A DNA stretch of 17,759 bases from an uncultured Bacilli bacterium (GCA_944363755.1 CALVVC010000011.1:1-17759), one strand, 5' to 3'. Shown: positions 1 to 7,336, numbered from the stretch's first letter. The notes: generated from the sequence alone by a model not told the origin. Program-made: numbers and translations.

Positions 1-2438
1 ATGATACCATGTTCATCAAGATTTTTCTTAGCTTCTTCACTAACATTTGGAATATCACGAGTAATTTCTTCTGGTCCTAGTTTAGTTTCACGACATTGCA
101 TCTCATAGTCTTCTAGATGAAGGGAAGTATATTTATCATCTTTAACTAGGTTTTCATTAAGGATTACAGCATCCTCATAGTTATATCCATTATAAGTCAT
201 GAAAGCGACTACAACATTTTTACCTAATGCAAGTTCTCCATTATCACAACTATTACCATCAGCGATAATATCACCCATTTTAACTTTATCGCCAACTCTA
301 ACGATTGGTCTTTGATGTGAACAAATACTAGAGTTTGCAAGTTCAAAGTTTGCTAGATAATATGTATCTTTTCCTTTGGCATTAGCGATAATTATCTTCT
401 TAGCATCAACGTAATCAACAATACCATCTGCTTTAGCGATAACACAAACTCCTGAGTCTTTAGCAGCGATATGTTCAACACCTGTACCAATAAATGGAGC
501 TTCTGTTTTTAATAGAGGCATTGCTTGACGTTGCATGTTAGCACCCATCAAAGCACGAGTTGCATCGTCATGCTCCAAAAATGGAATACAACTTGTTGTT
601 ACTGATACAACTTGTTGAGGTGATACATCAATGTAATCTACTTGTTCTGGTTTAGCAAGAATATTTTCATCTCTAAATCTTGCAGCGACTGTTTTATCAA
701 TAATAACATTATCTTCATTAGTTTCAACTGTTGATTGAGAGATGATATAGTCTTGTTCTTCATCGGCTGTTAAGTAAACCACTTCATCAGTTATTTTACA
801 ATCAACAACTTTACGATATGGAGTCATAATAAATCCATATTCATCTATCTTAGCATAACTTGCAAGTGAAGTTATAAGTCCAATGTTTTGTCCTTCAGGT
901 GACTCGATAGGACAGATTCTACCATAGTGAGAAGCGTTAACGTCACGAACTTCTACCCCGGCCCTATCACGAGATAATCCACCTGGTCCTAAAGCTGATA
1001 AACGACGTTTATTAGTAAGCTCAGCGATAGGGTTAGTTTGGTCCATAAATTGTGATAATTGAGATGAACCAAAGAACTCTTTCATAGCAGCAGTAACTGG
1101 TCTAATGTTGATTAATGTCTTAGGAGTTACTTCTTCCATTTCTTGAGTAGTCATTCTCTCACGAATAACTCTTTCCATACGAGAAATACCAATTCTAAAT
1201 TGATTTTGTAATAATTCTCCTACTTGTCTAATACGACGATTACCTAAATGGTCAATTTCATCAAAGTTACCTACACCATGTAAAAGGTTTAAGTAATAAG
1301 ATGTAGCAGCATAAACATCAGAAATTGTTAAACGTTTTGAATCAATTGACTGATCATTACCAATGACAATTAATTTCTTTTTCTTATCATTTGGGTCATA
1401 GATAGTTACTTTTTGAATTTTATTATATGTATCTAATTCATCATTAATCTTTACTTCTTCTTGTCCATAACCATTTTTAAATATTTCTCTTAAATCTTCT
1501 AATATTTCTTTAGTTACAACTGTACCTTTTTTATATTTAATTTCTTCATCTACAACAATATCTTCAGCAAGTGTTTGATTTAAAAGACGGTCTACAATAT
1601 TTAATTTACGATTAAATTTATAACGTCCTACTTTTGCTAAATCATATCTAAATTCATCAAAGAATCTAGTAATAATATGGTTTTTAGATGAATCTAGTGT
1701 TGCAGGTTCTCCTGGTCTTAACTTTTCATATATTTCAATTAAAGCTTCATCTAAGTTTTTAGTTGCATCTTTTGCAATAGTATTTTTAAGAAAGTCATCT
1801 TCACCAAATAGTTTTAAAATATCATCATCACTAGAAAGACCAAAAGCACGTAATAATGTTGTTAAGGTTACTTTTCTAGTTCTATCAATTCTAACATATA
1901 ATACATCTCTTGCATCTGCTTCAAATTCTAGCCATGTACCACGAGTTGGTATAATTTGTGATGTAATTAACTCACGACCATTTTTATCAATTTCTCGGTT
2001 ATAATATACACTTGGTGATCTAACTAGTTGAGACACAACAACACGTTCTGCACCATTTATTATAAATGTACCACTATCGGTCATAATAGGCATATCACCA
2101 AGGAATATTTCTTGTTCTTTAACTTCACCTGTCTCACGATTAAAAAGACGCACTTCTACCTTAAGTGGTGCTGCATAAGTAGTTTCTCTATCTTTACTAG
2201 CTTTAATAGAATATCTTGGCTCTTCAAAATGATAATCACCAAACTCTAAAGATAGTGTTCCTGAAAAGTTTTCAACTGGAAATAAGTCTTCAAAAACTTC
2301 TTTTATTCCTGTTGTAACAAACCAATCATATGATTTCTTTTGAATCTCTAATAAATCCTTTAGCTCATAAGTATTTCTTATTCTTGAATAATTTCTTCTT
2401 TCACGTTTTTTTCCATATTTTACAATTTTATATGACAC
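1..2438 (-). CDS. rpoB: DNA-directed RNA polymerase subunit beta (5' part)
   Basis: Beta subunit of RNA polymerase, the catalytic-core subunit that binds rifampicin. The gene runs off the left edge, so 812 complete codons of an expected roughly 1200 are present. The start is a GTG at 2438, chosen because GGGGTGA lies six bases upstream and the N-terminus (MSYKIVKYG) aligns in place with B. subtilis MTGQLVQYG. Family landmarks seen in order are [19 protein letters not shown] near residue 120, the rifampicin region with [11 protein letters not shown] followed by [18 protein letters not shown] at about residues 457-492, and [16 protein letters not shown]. At the position of E. coli His526 there is Asn (residue 476, codon AAT at 1013-1011); Asp516 and Ser531 equivalents are unchanged. 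Identification is certain; the resistance phenotype is inferred. It follows rsmC, as in B. subtilis, and probably has its own promoter. Confidence 0.98.
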   Translation of the reverse strand, partial: MSYKIVKYGKKRERRNYSRIRNTYELKDLLEIQKKSYDWFVTTGIKEVFEDLFPVENFSGTLSLEFGDYHFEEPRYSIKASKDRETTYAAPLKVEVRLFNRETGEVKEQEIFLGDMPIMTDSGTFIINGAERVVVSQLVRSPSVYYNREIDKNGRELITSQIIPTRGTWLEFEADARDVLYVRIDRTRKVTLTTLLRAFGLSSDDDILKLFGEDDFLKNTIAKDATKNLDEALIEIYEKLRPGEPATLDSSKNHIITRFFDEFRYDLAKVGRYKFNRKLNIVDRLLNQTLAEDIVVDEEIKYKKGTVVTKEILEDLREIFKNGYGQEEVKINDELDTYNKIQKVTIYDPNDKKKKLIVIGNDQSIDSKRLTISDVYAATSYYLNLLHGVGNFDEIDHLGNRRIRQVGELLQNQFRIGISRMERVIRERMTTQEMEEVTPKTLINIRPVTAAMKEFFGSSQLSQFMDQTNPIAELTNKRRLSALGPGGLSRDRAGVEVRDVNASHYGRICPIESPEGQNIGLITSLASYAKIDEYGFIMTPYRKVVDCKITDEVVYLTADEEQDYIISQSTVETNEDNVIIDKTVAARFRDENILAKPEQVDYIDVSPQQVVSVTTSCIPFLEHDDATRALMGANMQRQAMPLLKTEAPFIGTGVEHIAAKDSGVCVIAKADGIVDYVDAKKIIIANAKGKDTYYLANFELANSSICSHQRPIVRVGDKVKMGDIIADGNSCDNGELALGKNVVVAFMTYNGYNYEDAVILNENLVKDDKYTSLHLEDYEMQCRETKLGPEEITRDIPNVSEEAKKNLDEHGI

Positions 2439-2502
2439 TAAAATTCACCCCATTACCATAGTTTTTTTACATTTATTATTCCAAAAAATAATACATTGCC
2501 AA

Positions 2503-2537
2503 TTTATATTATTAGCACAACTTTATCAACAAGTCAA
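2503..2537 (-). promoter_or_regulatory. Probable rpoB promoter
   Basis: Two overlapping readings are possible. One is TTGACT (2537-2532), 17 bases, then TAATAA preceded by TGC (extended -10). The other is TTGTTG (2532-2527), 18 bases, then TATAAA (2508-2503). The first -35 box lies on the TGA stop of rsmC. A 7-bp hairpin (TATTATT/AATAATA, 2474-2493) follows in the leader before the GTG start at 2438. Which -10 is used cannot be told from sequence. Confidence 0.5.
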
Positions 2538-3124
2538 CATATTTTTGCACTTATTATATAAAAACCTTTACTTTTATTAACAATACTTACATCATAATAG
2601 TTTTTTAAATCATTAATTGTCGACTTTGCTCCTTGATCTTTTCTTATTACTAAGTACATTACACCATCAGATTCTAAATGACTTCTAGCATTAAGTAAAA
2701 TATCATAGACTATTTTTTTACCTGCTCTAATTGGTGGATTAGTAATAATAGTTTTATATTTTCTTGTAATATTTTGATAACAATCACTAAGAAAGGCATT
2801 TATATTAGTACAGTTATTTTCTTTAATATTTCTATTAGATAGGTGTAGCGCTCTTTTATTAACATCTATCATATCTACTTCTAAATTAGTCAATTTACTA
2901 ATAATAATTCCTAGAACCCCATAACCACAACCAACATCAAGTATTGGTCCTTTTAATTTTTCATATGGCAGTGATTCTAAAAGTAATCTACTACCATAGT
3001 CAAGACCACGTTTTGCAAAGACACCATTATCCGTATAAAAAATAAAATTATGATTAAAAATGGTTGTTGTAGTTTTTTTTAAATTACTAGGGAGATTCTG
3101 GTCATTTTCAAAATAATGACTCAC
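2534..3124 (-). CDS. rsmC: Class I SAM-dependent methyltransferase, RsmC/YbxB type (16S rRNA m2G)
   Basis: Small-domain RsmC-like methyltransferase; the family makes N2-methylguanine in 16S rRNA (G1207 in E. coli). The 196-residue product has the SAM-binding motif DVGCGYG (63-69), the acidic residue after strand 2 in IDVNKRAL (87-94) and the catalytic NPPIRAGK (129-136), the same signature as B. subtilis YbxB. The length matches YbxB, which lacks the N-terminal duplicate of E. coli RsmC. A longer reading frame is open to 3208, but the GTG at 3124 is preferred: GAGGTGA lies just upstream and MSHYF matches the family N-terminus, while the longer version would run through the leader hairpin and promoter. 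Its place between rplL and rpoB equals ybxB in Bacillus. The function is assigned from family and synteny. Confidence 0.9.
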   Translation of the reverse strand: MSHYFENDQNLPSNLKKTTTTIFNHNFIFYTDNGVFAKRGLDYGSRLLLESLPYEKLKGPILDVGCGYGVLGIIISKLTNLEVDMIDVNKRALHLSNRNIKENNCTNINAFLSDCYQNITRKYKTIITNPPIRAGKKIVYDILLNARSHLESDGVMYLVIRKDQGAKSTINDLKNYYDVSIVNKSKGFYIISAKIC

Positions 3125-3144
3125 TTTCATCACCTCAAAACAAA

Positions 3145-3191
3145 GAAAGAGACAACCCATTATACAAAAAGTATATAGTTTGTCTCCTTTC
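3145..3191 (-). promoter_or_regulatory. Terminator-like hairpin in rsmC leader
   Basis: In the transcript, AAAGGAGACAA pairs with TTGTCTCTTT apart from one bulged G. A second small stem, TATAC-TTTTT-GTATA, sits in the loop. The 3' arm runs straight into TTTCTTTGTTTT, so the element looks like an intrinsic terminator between the promoter (3200-3228) and the GTG start at 3124. The 5' arm contains an AAAGGAG ribosome-site-like sequence with no suitably spaced start codon. An attenuator role is inferred. Confidence 0.5.
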
Positions 3192-3192
3192 G

Positions 3193-3210
3193 TAGTGTTA
3201 TAATACACTA
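3193..3210. repeat. Dyad TAGTGT-N6-ACACTA over the rsmC -10 box
   Basis: A perfect 6-bp inverted repeat separated by 6 bases is centred on the -10 box (3200-3205) of the promoter before rsmC. That placement is typical of a repressor operator, but AT-rich DNA produces short dyads by chance. No regulator gene is adjacent. Confidence 0.35.
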
Positions 3211-3228
3211 TTTTTACTATTTCGTCAA
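3200..3228 (-). promoter_or_regulatory. rsmC promoter (sigma-A type)
   Basis: TTGACG (3228-3223), a 17-base spacer and TATTAT (3205-3200): five of six matches in each box at ideal spacing. It lies about 75 bases upstream of the GTG start and just before the leader hairpin, which supports transcription of rsmC, and possibly rpoB, apart from rplJL. Confidence 0.75.
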
Positions 3229-3287
3229 CACTTTTTTTCTAAGTTGTTTTTCAAAATTTTTATTTGACAGTTTTAATATTGTAGTTT

Positions 3288-3926
3288 TTAATAGCAAGTT
3301 ATTCTTATTATGATTGTAATCATTGTAACTAAAAGATATAATGTAGAGATTATAAAGACTAGATAACTTATGGCATGATGATTTAATAATTTATTTTTAA
3401 TGATAGTTATTAGGAACTTAAATATTGAGAAGACTATAAGAACTATTATCGGGATTAATAATAAAGAGAAGTAAATTATATGTCCATTATTTGATAATGC
3501 CAAAGGTAGAAAAAAGGAAAAACAAATACTAACTCCTACAAAGATACTAAAGTATAGGTTTAATATTAATGATAGTAAAGAGAATTTCTTATAATAAAGA
3601 AATAAGGCTAAGGGAATAAATATTATTAACCATAAAGGGTAATTAGTTATAATTTTGAAAAGAAAAGGATAATCTTCAATATAAGTAAAGTAATAGTAAC
3701 TTAAAAAGTATGCTAGTAATATTATGATAACACTTATAATAATAAGAGGAGTTTCTCTTTTAAAATTAAATTTTTTATTTCTTAAATCATCTTTAAAACT
3801 ATCATAAGAATTTTTCTTTAAATCTACTTCTTTTATATCTTTATATATTTCTTTATTAATAGCACCACAATATGGACAACTAAATAGGTTATCTTTATAT
3901 TCTTTTTTACAATTTGGGCATTCCAT
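3288..3926 (-). CDS. Zinc-ribbon multi-pass membrane protein of unknown function
   Basis: Not recognised as a named family. The 212-residue product begins with a small zinc ribbon, C3-x2-C6 and C17-x2-C20. A charged linker (about 22-58) follows, then about five hydrophobic segments (roughly 60-80, 98-112, 116-142, 150-176, 186-208), so the ribbon would face the cytoplasm next to a membrane domain. This ribbon-plus-membrane plan is common among uncharacterised Bacillota proteins. The ATG at 3926 has AAGGAG nine bases upstream. The gene lies between the rplL terminator and the rsmC promoter, a place empty in B. subtilis, and has its own TGATATACT extended -10. It appears to be a separate unit inserted in the cluster rather than part of the ribosomal operon. 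No function is proposed. Confidence 0.8.
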   Translation of the reverse strand: MECPNCKKEYKDNLFSCPYCGAINKEIYKDIKEVDLKKNSYDSFKDDLRNKKFNFKRETPLIIISVIIILLAYFLSYYYFTYIEDYPFLFKIITNYPLWLIIFIPLALFLYYKKFSLLSLILNLYFSIFVGVSICFSFFLPLALSNNGHIIYFSLLLIPIIVLIVFSIFKFLITIIKNKLLNHHAISYLVFIISTLYLLVTMITIIIRITCY

Positions 3927-3948
3927 AATAATATTCTCCTTTTATTAA

Positions 3949-3957
3949 AGTATATCA
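3949..3957 (-). promoter_or_regulatory. Extended -10 promoter before the zinc-ribbon gene
   Basis: TG-A-TATACT, an extended -10 match, ends 22 bases before the ATG at 3926. No good -35 is visible; the corresponding position is the T-tract of the rplL terminator. Confidence 0.45.
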
Positions 3958-3970
3958 TAAATATAAAAAG

Positions 3971-3998
3971 AAAAAAAAGAAGCTAATTACTTAACTTC
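3971..3998 (-). terminator. Intrinsic terminator of rplJ-rplL, folded over the rplL stop codon
   Basis: GAAGTTAA-GTAA-TTAGCTTC is an 8-bp stem with one G-U pair and a 4-base loop, followed by eight T. The rplL stop codon (3989-3987) lies in the loop, so the last codons of rplL form the 5' arm. Confidence 0.85.
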
Positions 3999-4361
3999 AA
4001 CAGTAGCACCAGCTTCTTCTAATTTTGCTTTAATTTCATTAGCTTCTTCTAAAGAAATGTTTTCTTTAATTGGTGAACCAGCATTATCAACTAAATCCTT
4101 AGATTCTTTTAATCCTAGTCCTGTAATTTCACGAACTACTTTGATTACTGCAACTTTAGTAGCTCCTGCATCAGTGATTGATACTGTAACTGTAGATGGA
4201 GCAGCATCTTCTGTAGCACCAGCAGCTCCTGGAGCAGCAACTGCAACAGCTGATGGATCTACACCAAACTCTTCTTTCATTGCGTCTACTAATTCTTTAA
4301 TTTCTAAAAGATTCATTTCTTTTAATGAGCTAATAAATTCTTCTTTTGTTAATTTTGCCAT
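3987..4361 (-). CDS. rplL: Large ribosomal subunit protein bL12 (L7/L12)
   Basis: Stalk protein that forms dimers on L10 and recruits translation GTPases. It has 124 residues, the usual length. The N-terminal dimerisation helices ([16 protein letters not shown], about 1-32) are followed by an Ala/Gly/Pro-rich hinge (about 38-52) and the globular C-terminal domain with [19 protein letters not shown] and the ending EAGATVEVK. The frame stays open upstream to 4403, but the ATG at 4361 is correct because AAGGAGG lies just ahead and the family begins MAKLT. It starts 19 bases after the rplJ stop and shares the rplJ promoter. Its terminator is built from its own 3' end. Identification is certain. 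Confidence 0.98.
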   Translation of the reverse strand: MAKLTKEEFISSLKEMNLLEIKELVDAMKEEFGVDPSAVAVAAPGAAGATEDAAPSTVTVSITDAGATKVAVIKVVREITGLGLKESKDLVDNAGSPIKENISLEEANEIKAKLEEAGATVEVK

Positions 4362-4380
4362 TTTATTTTCCTCCTTATAA

Positions 4381-4875
4381 TTAATTTTCTTCTTTTTGTT
4401 CACTATATAAATTTAAGCAGATAGATAGGTCGCGAACAAGTCCTATCATACCACCTGCAAGCATAGTAAGTAAGCCATCTCTTGATGGAATCTTTGCATA
4501 TTCTGCTAACTTAGCATTATCTGCAACTTCTCCATCAACATAACCAATCTTTAATGTTAAATTCTCATGATCTTTAGCGAAATCTGATAATACTTTGATT
4601 GGAGCTATTTGATCAGTACTATAAGCAAATGCACTTGGTCCTTCTAAAGCTTCTTTGACATCAATGTTTAAATCATTGAAGGCTCTTGCCATTAAAGTAT
4701 TCTTATATACTTTATAGCTTGCTCCTGCATCTCTTAGGGCACGTCTTAGCTCTTTAATCTCGGCATCTGTTAGACCACGATAATCAAATAATACGAAAGT
4801 AGCATTATTAGTAACATTATCTTTGATTTCATCAATTACTTCTTGCTTCTTTGCTAAGATTTTTTGATTAGCCAT
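4381..4875 (-). CDS. rplJ: Large ribosomal subunit protein uL10
   Basis: L10 anchors the L7/L12 dimers to the ribosome at the base of the stalk. The product has 164 residues, typical of the family. Recognisable parts are the N-terminal RNA-binding region ([16 protein letters not shown]), [17 protein letters not shown] near 28-45, and [13 protein letters not shown] near 54-66. The C-terminal helix that carries L12 ([14 protein letters not shown]) closes the protein. The ATG at 4875 is preceded by AGGAGGGAAAAT. It is first in a two-gene unit with rplL, driven by a consensus promoter and an L10-type leader RNA. In Bacillota the L10-L12 complex controls this operon through such a leader; the leader seen here suggests the same. 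Confidence 0.98.
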   Translation of the reverse strand: MANQKILAKKQEVIDEIKDNVTNNATFVLFDYRGLTDAEIKELRRALRDAGASYKVYKNTLMARAFNDLNIDVKEALEGPSAFAYSTDQIAPIKVLSDFAKDHENLTLKIGYVDGEVADNAKLAEYAKIPSRDGLLTMLAGGMIGLVRDLSICLNLYSEQKEEN

Positions 4876-4916
4876 ATTTTCCCTCCTATTTTGTCAGTTT
4901 AGTCCCATAGAAAGTT

Positions 4917-5000
4917 AAAAGTTCTCGAGATAATCCCAAGAACTTTTATTTATAGTAATTAGTCCTCGGTAGGATTTACGTTTTTACCTACTGTCTTGGG
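4917..5000 (-). ncRNA. L10 leader RNA (rplJL attenuator)
   Basis: The roughly 145-base untranslated leader has the shape of the known ribosomal protein L10 leader. A long-range helix pairs CCCAAGA (5000-4994) with TCTTGGG (4941-4935). Inside it a GTAGG/CCTAC hairpin is followed by the conserved-looking CGAGGA segment. Downstream, AAAAGTTCT (4947-4939) pairs perfectly with AGAACTTTT (4925-4917) as a terminator-like stem. The two folds share three bases (4939-4941), so they compete, as expected of an attenuator. Position between rplA and rplJ fits. The family assignment is from memory of its layout, not a model search. Confidence 0.8.
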
Positions 5001-5025
5001 TACTGTTTTAACTGATTTCTTTCTT

Positions 5026-5054
5026 ATTATATTCTATAATCTCCTATTTGTCAA
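5026..5054 (-). promoter_or_regulatory. rplJ promoter, full consensus
   Basis: TTGACA (5054-5049), a 17-base spacer and TATAAT (5031-5026): every consensus base is present. The -35 box is made from the last codons of rplA, immediately before its TAG stop (5046-5044). It should give rplJL a strong supply independent of rplKA. Confidence 0.93.
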
Positions 5055-5742
5055 AAGAATTAATTGCTACTTTAATTCCAGGACCCATAGTAGATGAAAT
5101 AGATATGTTTTTAATATAGTCTCCTTTTACTGTAGAAGGTTTAATTTTAATAATTTGACTAACTACAGCATTTAAGTTTGCTAATAGGTCTTCTTCAGTA
5201 AATGATACTTTACCAATAATAGTATGAATATTACCAAAACTATCTGTACGATATTCAACACGTCCTGCTTTAGCATCAGATACAGCTTTTGCTACATCTG
5301 TTGTTACAGTTCCTGTTTTAGGGTTAGGCATTAATCCTTTTGGTCCAAGGATACGTCCTAATTTACCTAATAAAGGCATCATATCAGGAGTTGCAATCAT
5401 AGTATCAAATTCAAACCAATTTTCATTAGCAATTTTATCTAGATAATCTTGATCTCCAACATAATCTGCTCCTGCTTCTTTTGCAGCTTTAGCATTATCA
5501 CCTTTAGCGATAACTAAAACACGATTTGTTTTACCTGTTCCTTTTGGTAGAACAATAGCACCTCTTAGTTGTTGATCAGCTTTTTTAGTATCAAGGTTTA
5601 AGTTCATTGCAACTTCTACTGAAGAATCAAATTTAGTAATACTAGTTTCTTTTACTAATTTAACTGCTTCTTCTTTAGTATATAGTTTATTCTTTTCTAC
5701 TTTAGTAGCAGCTTCACTATATTTTTTACTTCTTCTTTTCAT
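5044..5742 (-). CDS. rplA: Large ribosomal subunit protein uL1
   Basis: L1 forms the mobile L1 stalk that helps release E-site tRNA, and is an mRNA-binding autoregulator in bacteria. The 232 residues match the family. Typical segments are [15 protein letters not shown], the [20 protein letters not shown] region, [15 protein letters not shown], and the domain II segment [20 protein letters not shown] (about 127-146). The end [15 protein letters not shown] is also characteristic. The ATG at 5742 has AAGGAGG seven bases ahead, directly at the foot of an RNA stem in the rplK-rplA gap. Its final codons double as the -35 box of the rplJ promoter. It is cotranscribed with rplK. Confidence 0.98.
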   Translation of the reverse strand: MKRRSKKYSEAATKVEKNKLYTKEEAVKLVKETSITKFDSSVEVAMNLNLDTKKADQQLRGAIVLPKGTGKTNRVLVIAKGDNAKAAKEAGADYVGDQDYLDKIANENWFEFDTMIATPDMMPLLGKLGRILGPKGLMPNPKTGTVTTDVAKAVSDAKAGRVEYRTDSFGNIHTIIGKVSFTEEDLLANLNAVVSQIIKIKPSTVKGDYIKNISISSTMGPGIKVAINSFDK

Positions 5743-5755
5743 TATTTTTCCTCCT

Positions 5756-5802
5756 TATGTGGTTATTCGGGGTAAGCAATTAGTGTTACATCCTCCCACA
5801 TA
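5756..5802 (-). promoter_or_regulatory. Structured rplK-rplA intergenic RNA, possible L1 control site
   Basis: In the mRNA, TATGTGG (5802-5796) pairs with CCACATA (5762-5756), enclosing about 33 bases that begin GAGGATG. The AAGGAGG ribosome site of rplA overlaps the foot of this stem. Just upstream is a perfect small hairpin, ATAGGT-TAT-ACCTAT (5802-5816), which competes with it at one base. A regulatory role, for example L1 binding, is inferred from location. Confidence 0.5.
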
Positions 5803-5825
5803 GGTATAACCTATATGTTTAGTTT

Positions 5826-6266
5826 TTAATTTTCTTTCTTTTCTTCTACGGCAACACCCATGTTTTTAGCTGTTCCAATTACTGTCTTCTTAGCTGCTTC
5901 TATATCATAGCAGTTTAAGTCTTGTAATTTAATTTCAGCGATTTCTGTTACTTGAGCGTCTGTTAATGTTGCAACAGTTTCATTCTTTCCTTTAGTTGAG
6001 CCTTTATTAATTTTAGCATATTTCTTAATCAAGAATGGAACTGGTGGAGTTTTAATTACAAAGTCAAAGCTTCTATCTTCATAAATAGAAATTTCAACTG
6101 GTAAAATATCTCCCATTTTATCTCTTGTTGCATCGTTATATTTAGTACAAAATTCCTGTAAGTTAATTCCGGCAGGTCCTAAAACTGTACCTACTGGTGG
6201 AGCAGGTGTTGCTTTTCCTGCAGGTATTTGTAACTTTATTTTCTTTACAACTTCTTTCTTTGCCAC
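5826..6266 (-). CDS. rplK: Large ribosomal subunit protein uL11
   Basis: L11 binds the GTPase-associated region of 23S rRNA and takes part in factor binding and the stringent response. The product has 146 residues, close to the usual 141. The N-terminal domain shows KKIKLQIPAGKATPAPPVG and LGPAGINLQEFCTKYNDAT. The C-terminal rRNA-binding domain has TPPVPFLIKKYAKINKGS (about 72-89) and ends KTVIGTAKNMGVAVEE. The frame is open to 6326, but the GTG at 6266 is the start because AAAGGATGTG precedes it and the protein should begin MAKKEV. It is first in rplK-rplA, with its own promoter and a leader of about 130 bases. Identification is certain. Confidence 0.98.
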   Translation of the reverse strand: MAKKEVVKKIKLQIPAGKATPAPPVGTVLGPAGINLQEFCTKYNDATRDKMGDILPVEISIYEDRSFDFVIKTPPVPFLIKKYAKINKGSTKGKNETVATLTDAQVTEIAEIKLQDLNCYDIEAAKKTVIGTAKNMGVAVEEKKEN

Positions 6267-6285
6267 GAAAAACACATCCTTTCTT

Positions 6286-6396
6286 ACTCGTTTTCGCGAG
6301 TGGTTATAATAGCTTTTCAATATCAAGAATGTTAAATCCCGATATTTTGCACTTTTTTGCTTCCCACTAATATTAATCTATATTAAATTAATATAG
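6286..6396 (-). promoter_or_regulatory. Structured rplK leader
   Basis: Three hairpins can be drawn in the roughly 130-base leader. At the expected transcript start is CTATATTA-ATT-TAATATAG (6396-6378). Next comes a 10-bp stem with two G-U pairs, AATATCGGGA / TCTTGATATT, with an 8-base loop (6346-6319). The last is ACTCG-CGAAAA-CGAGT (6301-6286), just before the ribosome site. Such a leader before an L11-L1 unit is a natural place for L1 autoregulation, but I cannot match it to a specific known motif. Confidence 0.45.
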
Positions 6397-6403
6397 CCCC
6401 TAA

Positions 6404-6432
6404 ATAATAGCATATTTTTTTTTATTTGACAA
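6404..6432 (-). promoter_or_regulatory. rplK promoter with extended -10
   Basis: TTGTCA (6432-6427), a 17-base spacer and TATTAT (6409-6404), each box five of six, with TG one base before the -10. The -35 lies two bases after the nusG stop codon. It separates rplKA from secE-nusG. Confidence 0.88.
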
Positions 6433-6434
6433 GA

Positions 6435-6968
6435 CTAAGCTTTTTCTATTTGTGTTAATTCAACTTCAACTTGAGTTTCTTGTCCAAATAAATCAACATT
6501 AAGAACAATTTTCTCATTAGTACTATCAACTTCTTCTATTACTCCATACATTCCTGTAAATGGTCCACCAATGATTTTAACTTTTGTACCAGGTTGTAAT
6601 TCTTTATCAATATCAATTCTACTGATTCCCATATTCTTTAAGATATGGTCTACTTCACTAGGTTGTAATGGAGTAGGTTTAGCTCCTTTACCACTTGAGC
6701 CAATAAATCCTGTAACTCCTGGAGTATTACGAACGATATACCAAGCTTCATCTGTCATAATCATTTCAACTAAGATATAACCTGGGAATAATTTCTTTAC
6801 TTTTGTCTTTTTAACACCATCTTTAATCTCAGTTTCTTCTTGTTCTGGAACAATTACTCTAAATATATAATCTTGCATATTCATTGATTCAGCACGCATT
6901 AAAAGTTTTTCTTGAACTTTTTTCTCGTGTCCTGAATAAGTATTAACAACATACCACTGTTTTTCCAT
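6435..6968 (-). CDS. nusG: Transcription elongation/antitermination factor NusG
   Basis: NusG binds RNA polymerase and modulates pausing, termination and coupling to the ribosome. The 177 residues contain the NGN domain (about 1-110: WYVVNTYSGHEKKVQEKL, KLFPGYILVEMIMTDEAW, RNTPGVTGFIGSSGKGAKP). A C-terminal KOW domain follows (about 123-177: KVKIIGGPFTGMYGVIEEVD ... LFGQETQVEVEL). The ATG at 6968 is preceded by AAAGGAAAAG and lies 13 bases after the secE stop, so the pair is cotranscribed. The order secE-nusG-rplK is conserved across Bacillota. No terminator is seen at its end, so readthrough into rplK is possible alongside the rplK promoter. Confidence 0.98.
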   Translation of the reverse strand: MEKQWYVVNTYSGHEKKVQEKLLMRAESMNMQDYIFRVIVPEQEETEIKDGVKKTKVKKLFPGYILVEMIMTDEAWYIVRNTPGVTGFIGSSGKGAKPTPLQPSEVDHILKNMGISRIDIDKELQPGTKVKIIGGPFTGMYGVIEEVDSTNEKIVLNVDLFGQETQVEVELTQIEKA

Positions 6969-6981
6969 AATCTTTTCCTTT

Positions 6982-7278
6982 CTATTTACCTAATGAATGA
7001 AGCGCTGCTATTATTACATCTATTAAATAGAAGAATAATGAACAACAAACAATAAATATTATAGTAGCGATAGAGTATTTAACCATATCTTTTCTTGAGG
7101 GCCATTTTACTCTTTTAAATTCTGTTTTAACACCACTAAAAAAGTTAGATATACTTGCAAATATATTTCTCTTTTCTTTCTTTTTACTCTTAGAAGAAGA
7201 CTTCTTATTATCTTTTTTTGATACTTCTTTTAAAGAGCCTTTTTTCATTTCTTTAGTTTCTTCTTTTTTCTTTGCCAT
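6982..7278 (-). CDS. secE: Preprotein translocase subunit SecE
   Basis: Small essential subunit of the SecYEG channel. The 98-residue product has a single C-terminal membrane helix (about 66-90) preceded by the family hallmark FFSGVKTEFKRVKWPSRKDM, the amphipathic helix and conserved Trp-Pro hinge that brace SecY. The N-terminal 38 residues are very rich in Lys and Ser and look disordered, longer than the minimal 60-residue SecE of Bacillus. The frame is open upstream to 7389, but AAAGGAAGTG before the ATG at 7278, and the promoter and hairpin inside the longer version, favour this start. It pairs with nusG. The rpmG gene that often precedes secE in Bacillota is not here. Confidence 0.93.
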   Translation of the reverse strand: MAKKKEETKEMKKGSLKEVSKKDNKKSSSKSKKKEKRNIFASISNFFSGVKTEFKRVKWPSRKDMVKYSIATIIFIVCCSLFFYLIDVIIAALHSLGK

Positions 7279-7312
7279 AAACACACTTCCTTTGTATTTT
7301 TTTCTAAAAGAA

Positions 7313-7330
7313 AAACACTTCTCAGTGCTT
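7313..7330 (-). promoter_or_regulatory. Small terminator-like hairpin in secE leader
   Basis: AAGCACT-GAGA-AGTGTTT is a 7-bp stem with one G-U pair and a four-base loop, followed by TTCTTTT. It lies between the promoter and the secE start. It may attenuate secE-nusG or end upstream transcripts; the stem is weak. Confidence 0.35.
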
Positions 7331-7336
7331 AAGCAT

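Noticed and set aside
2028..2249. Plus-strand open frame inside rpoB
   Set aside because: It lies wholly inside the continuous rpoB coding frame and resembles no protein family; Cys/His/Ile-rich AT noise.
4057..4380. Open frame on the plus strand across rplL
   Set aside because: It is an antisense shadow of the low-complexity rplL sequence with no ribosome site; the rplL translation on the other strand is unmistakable.
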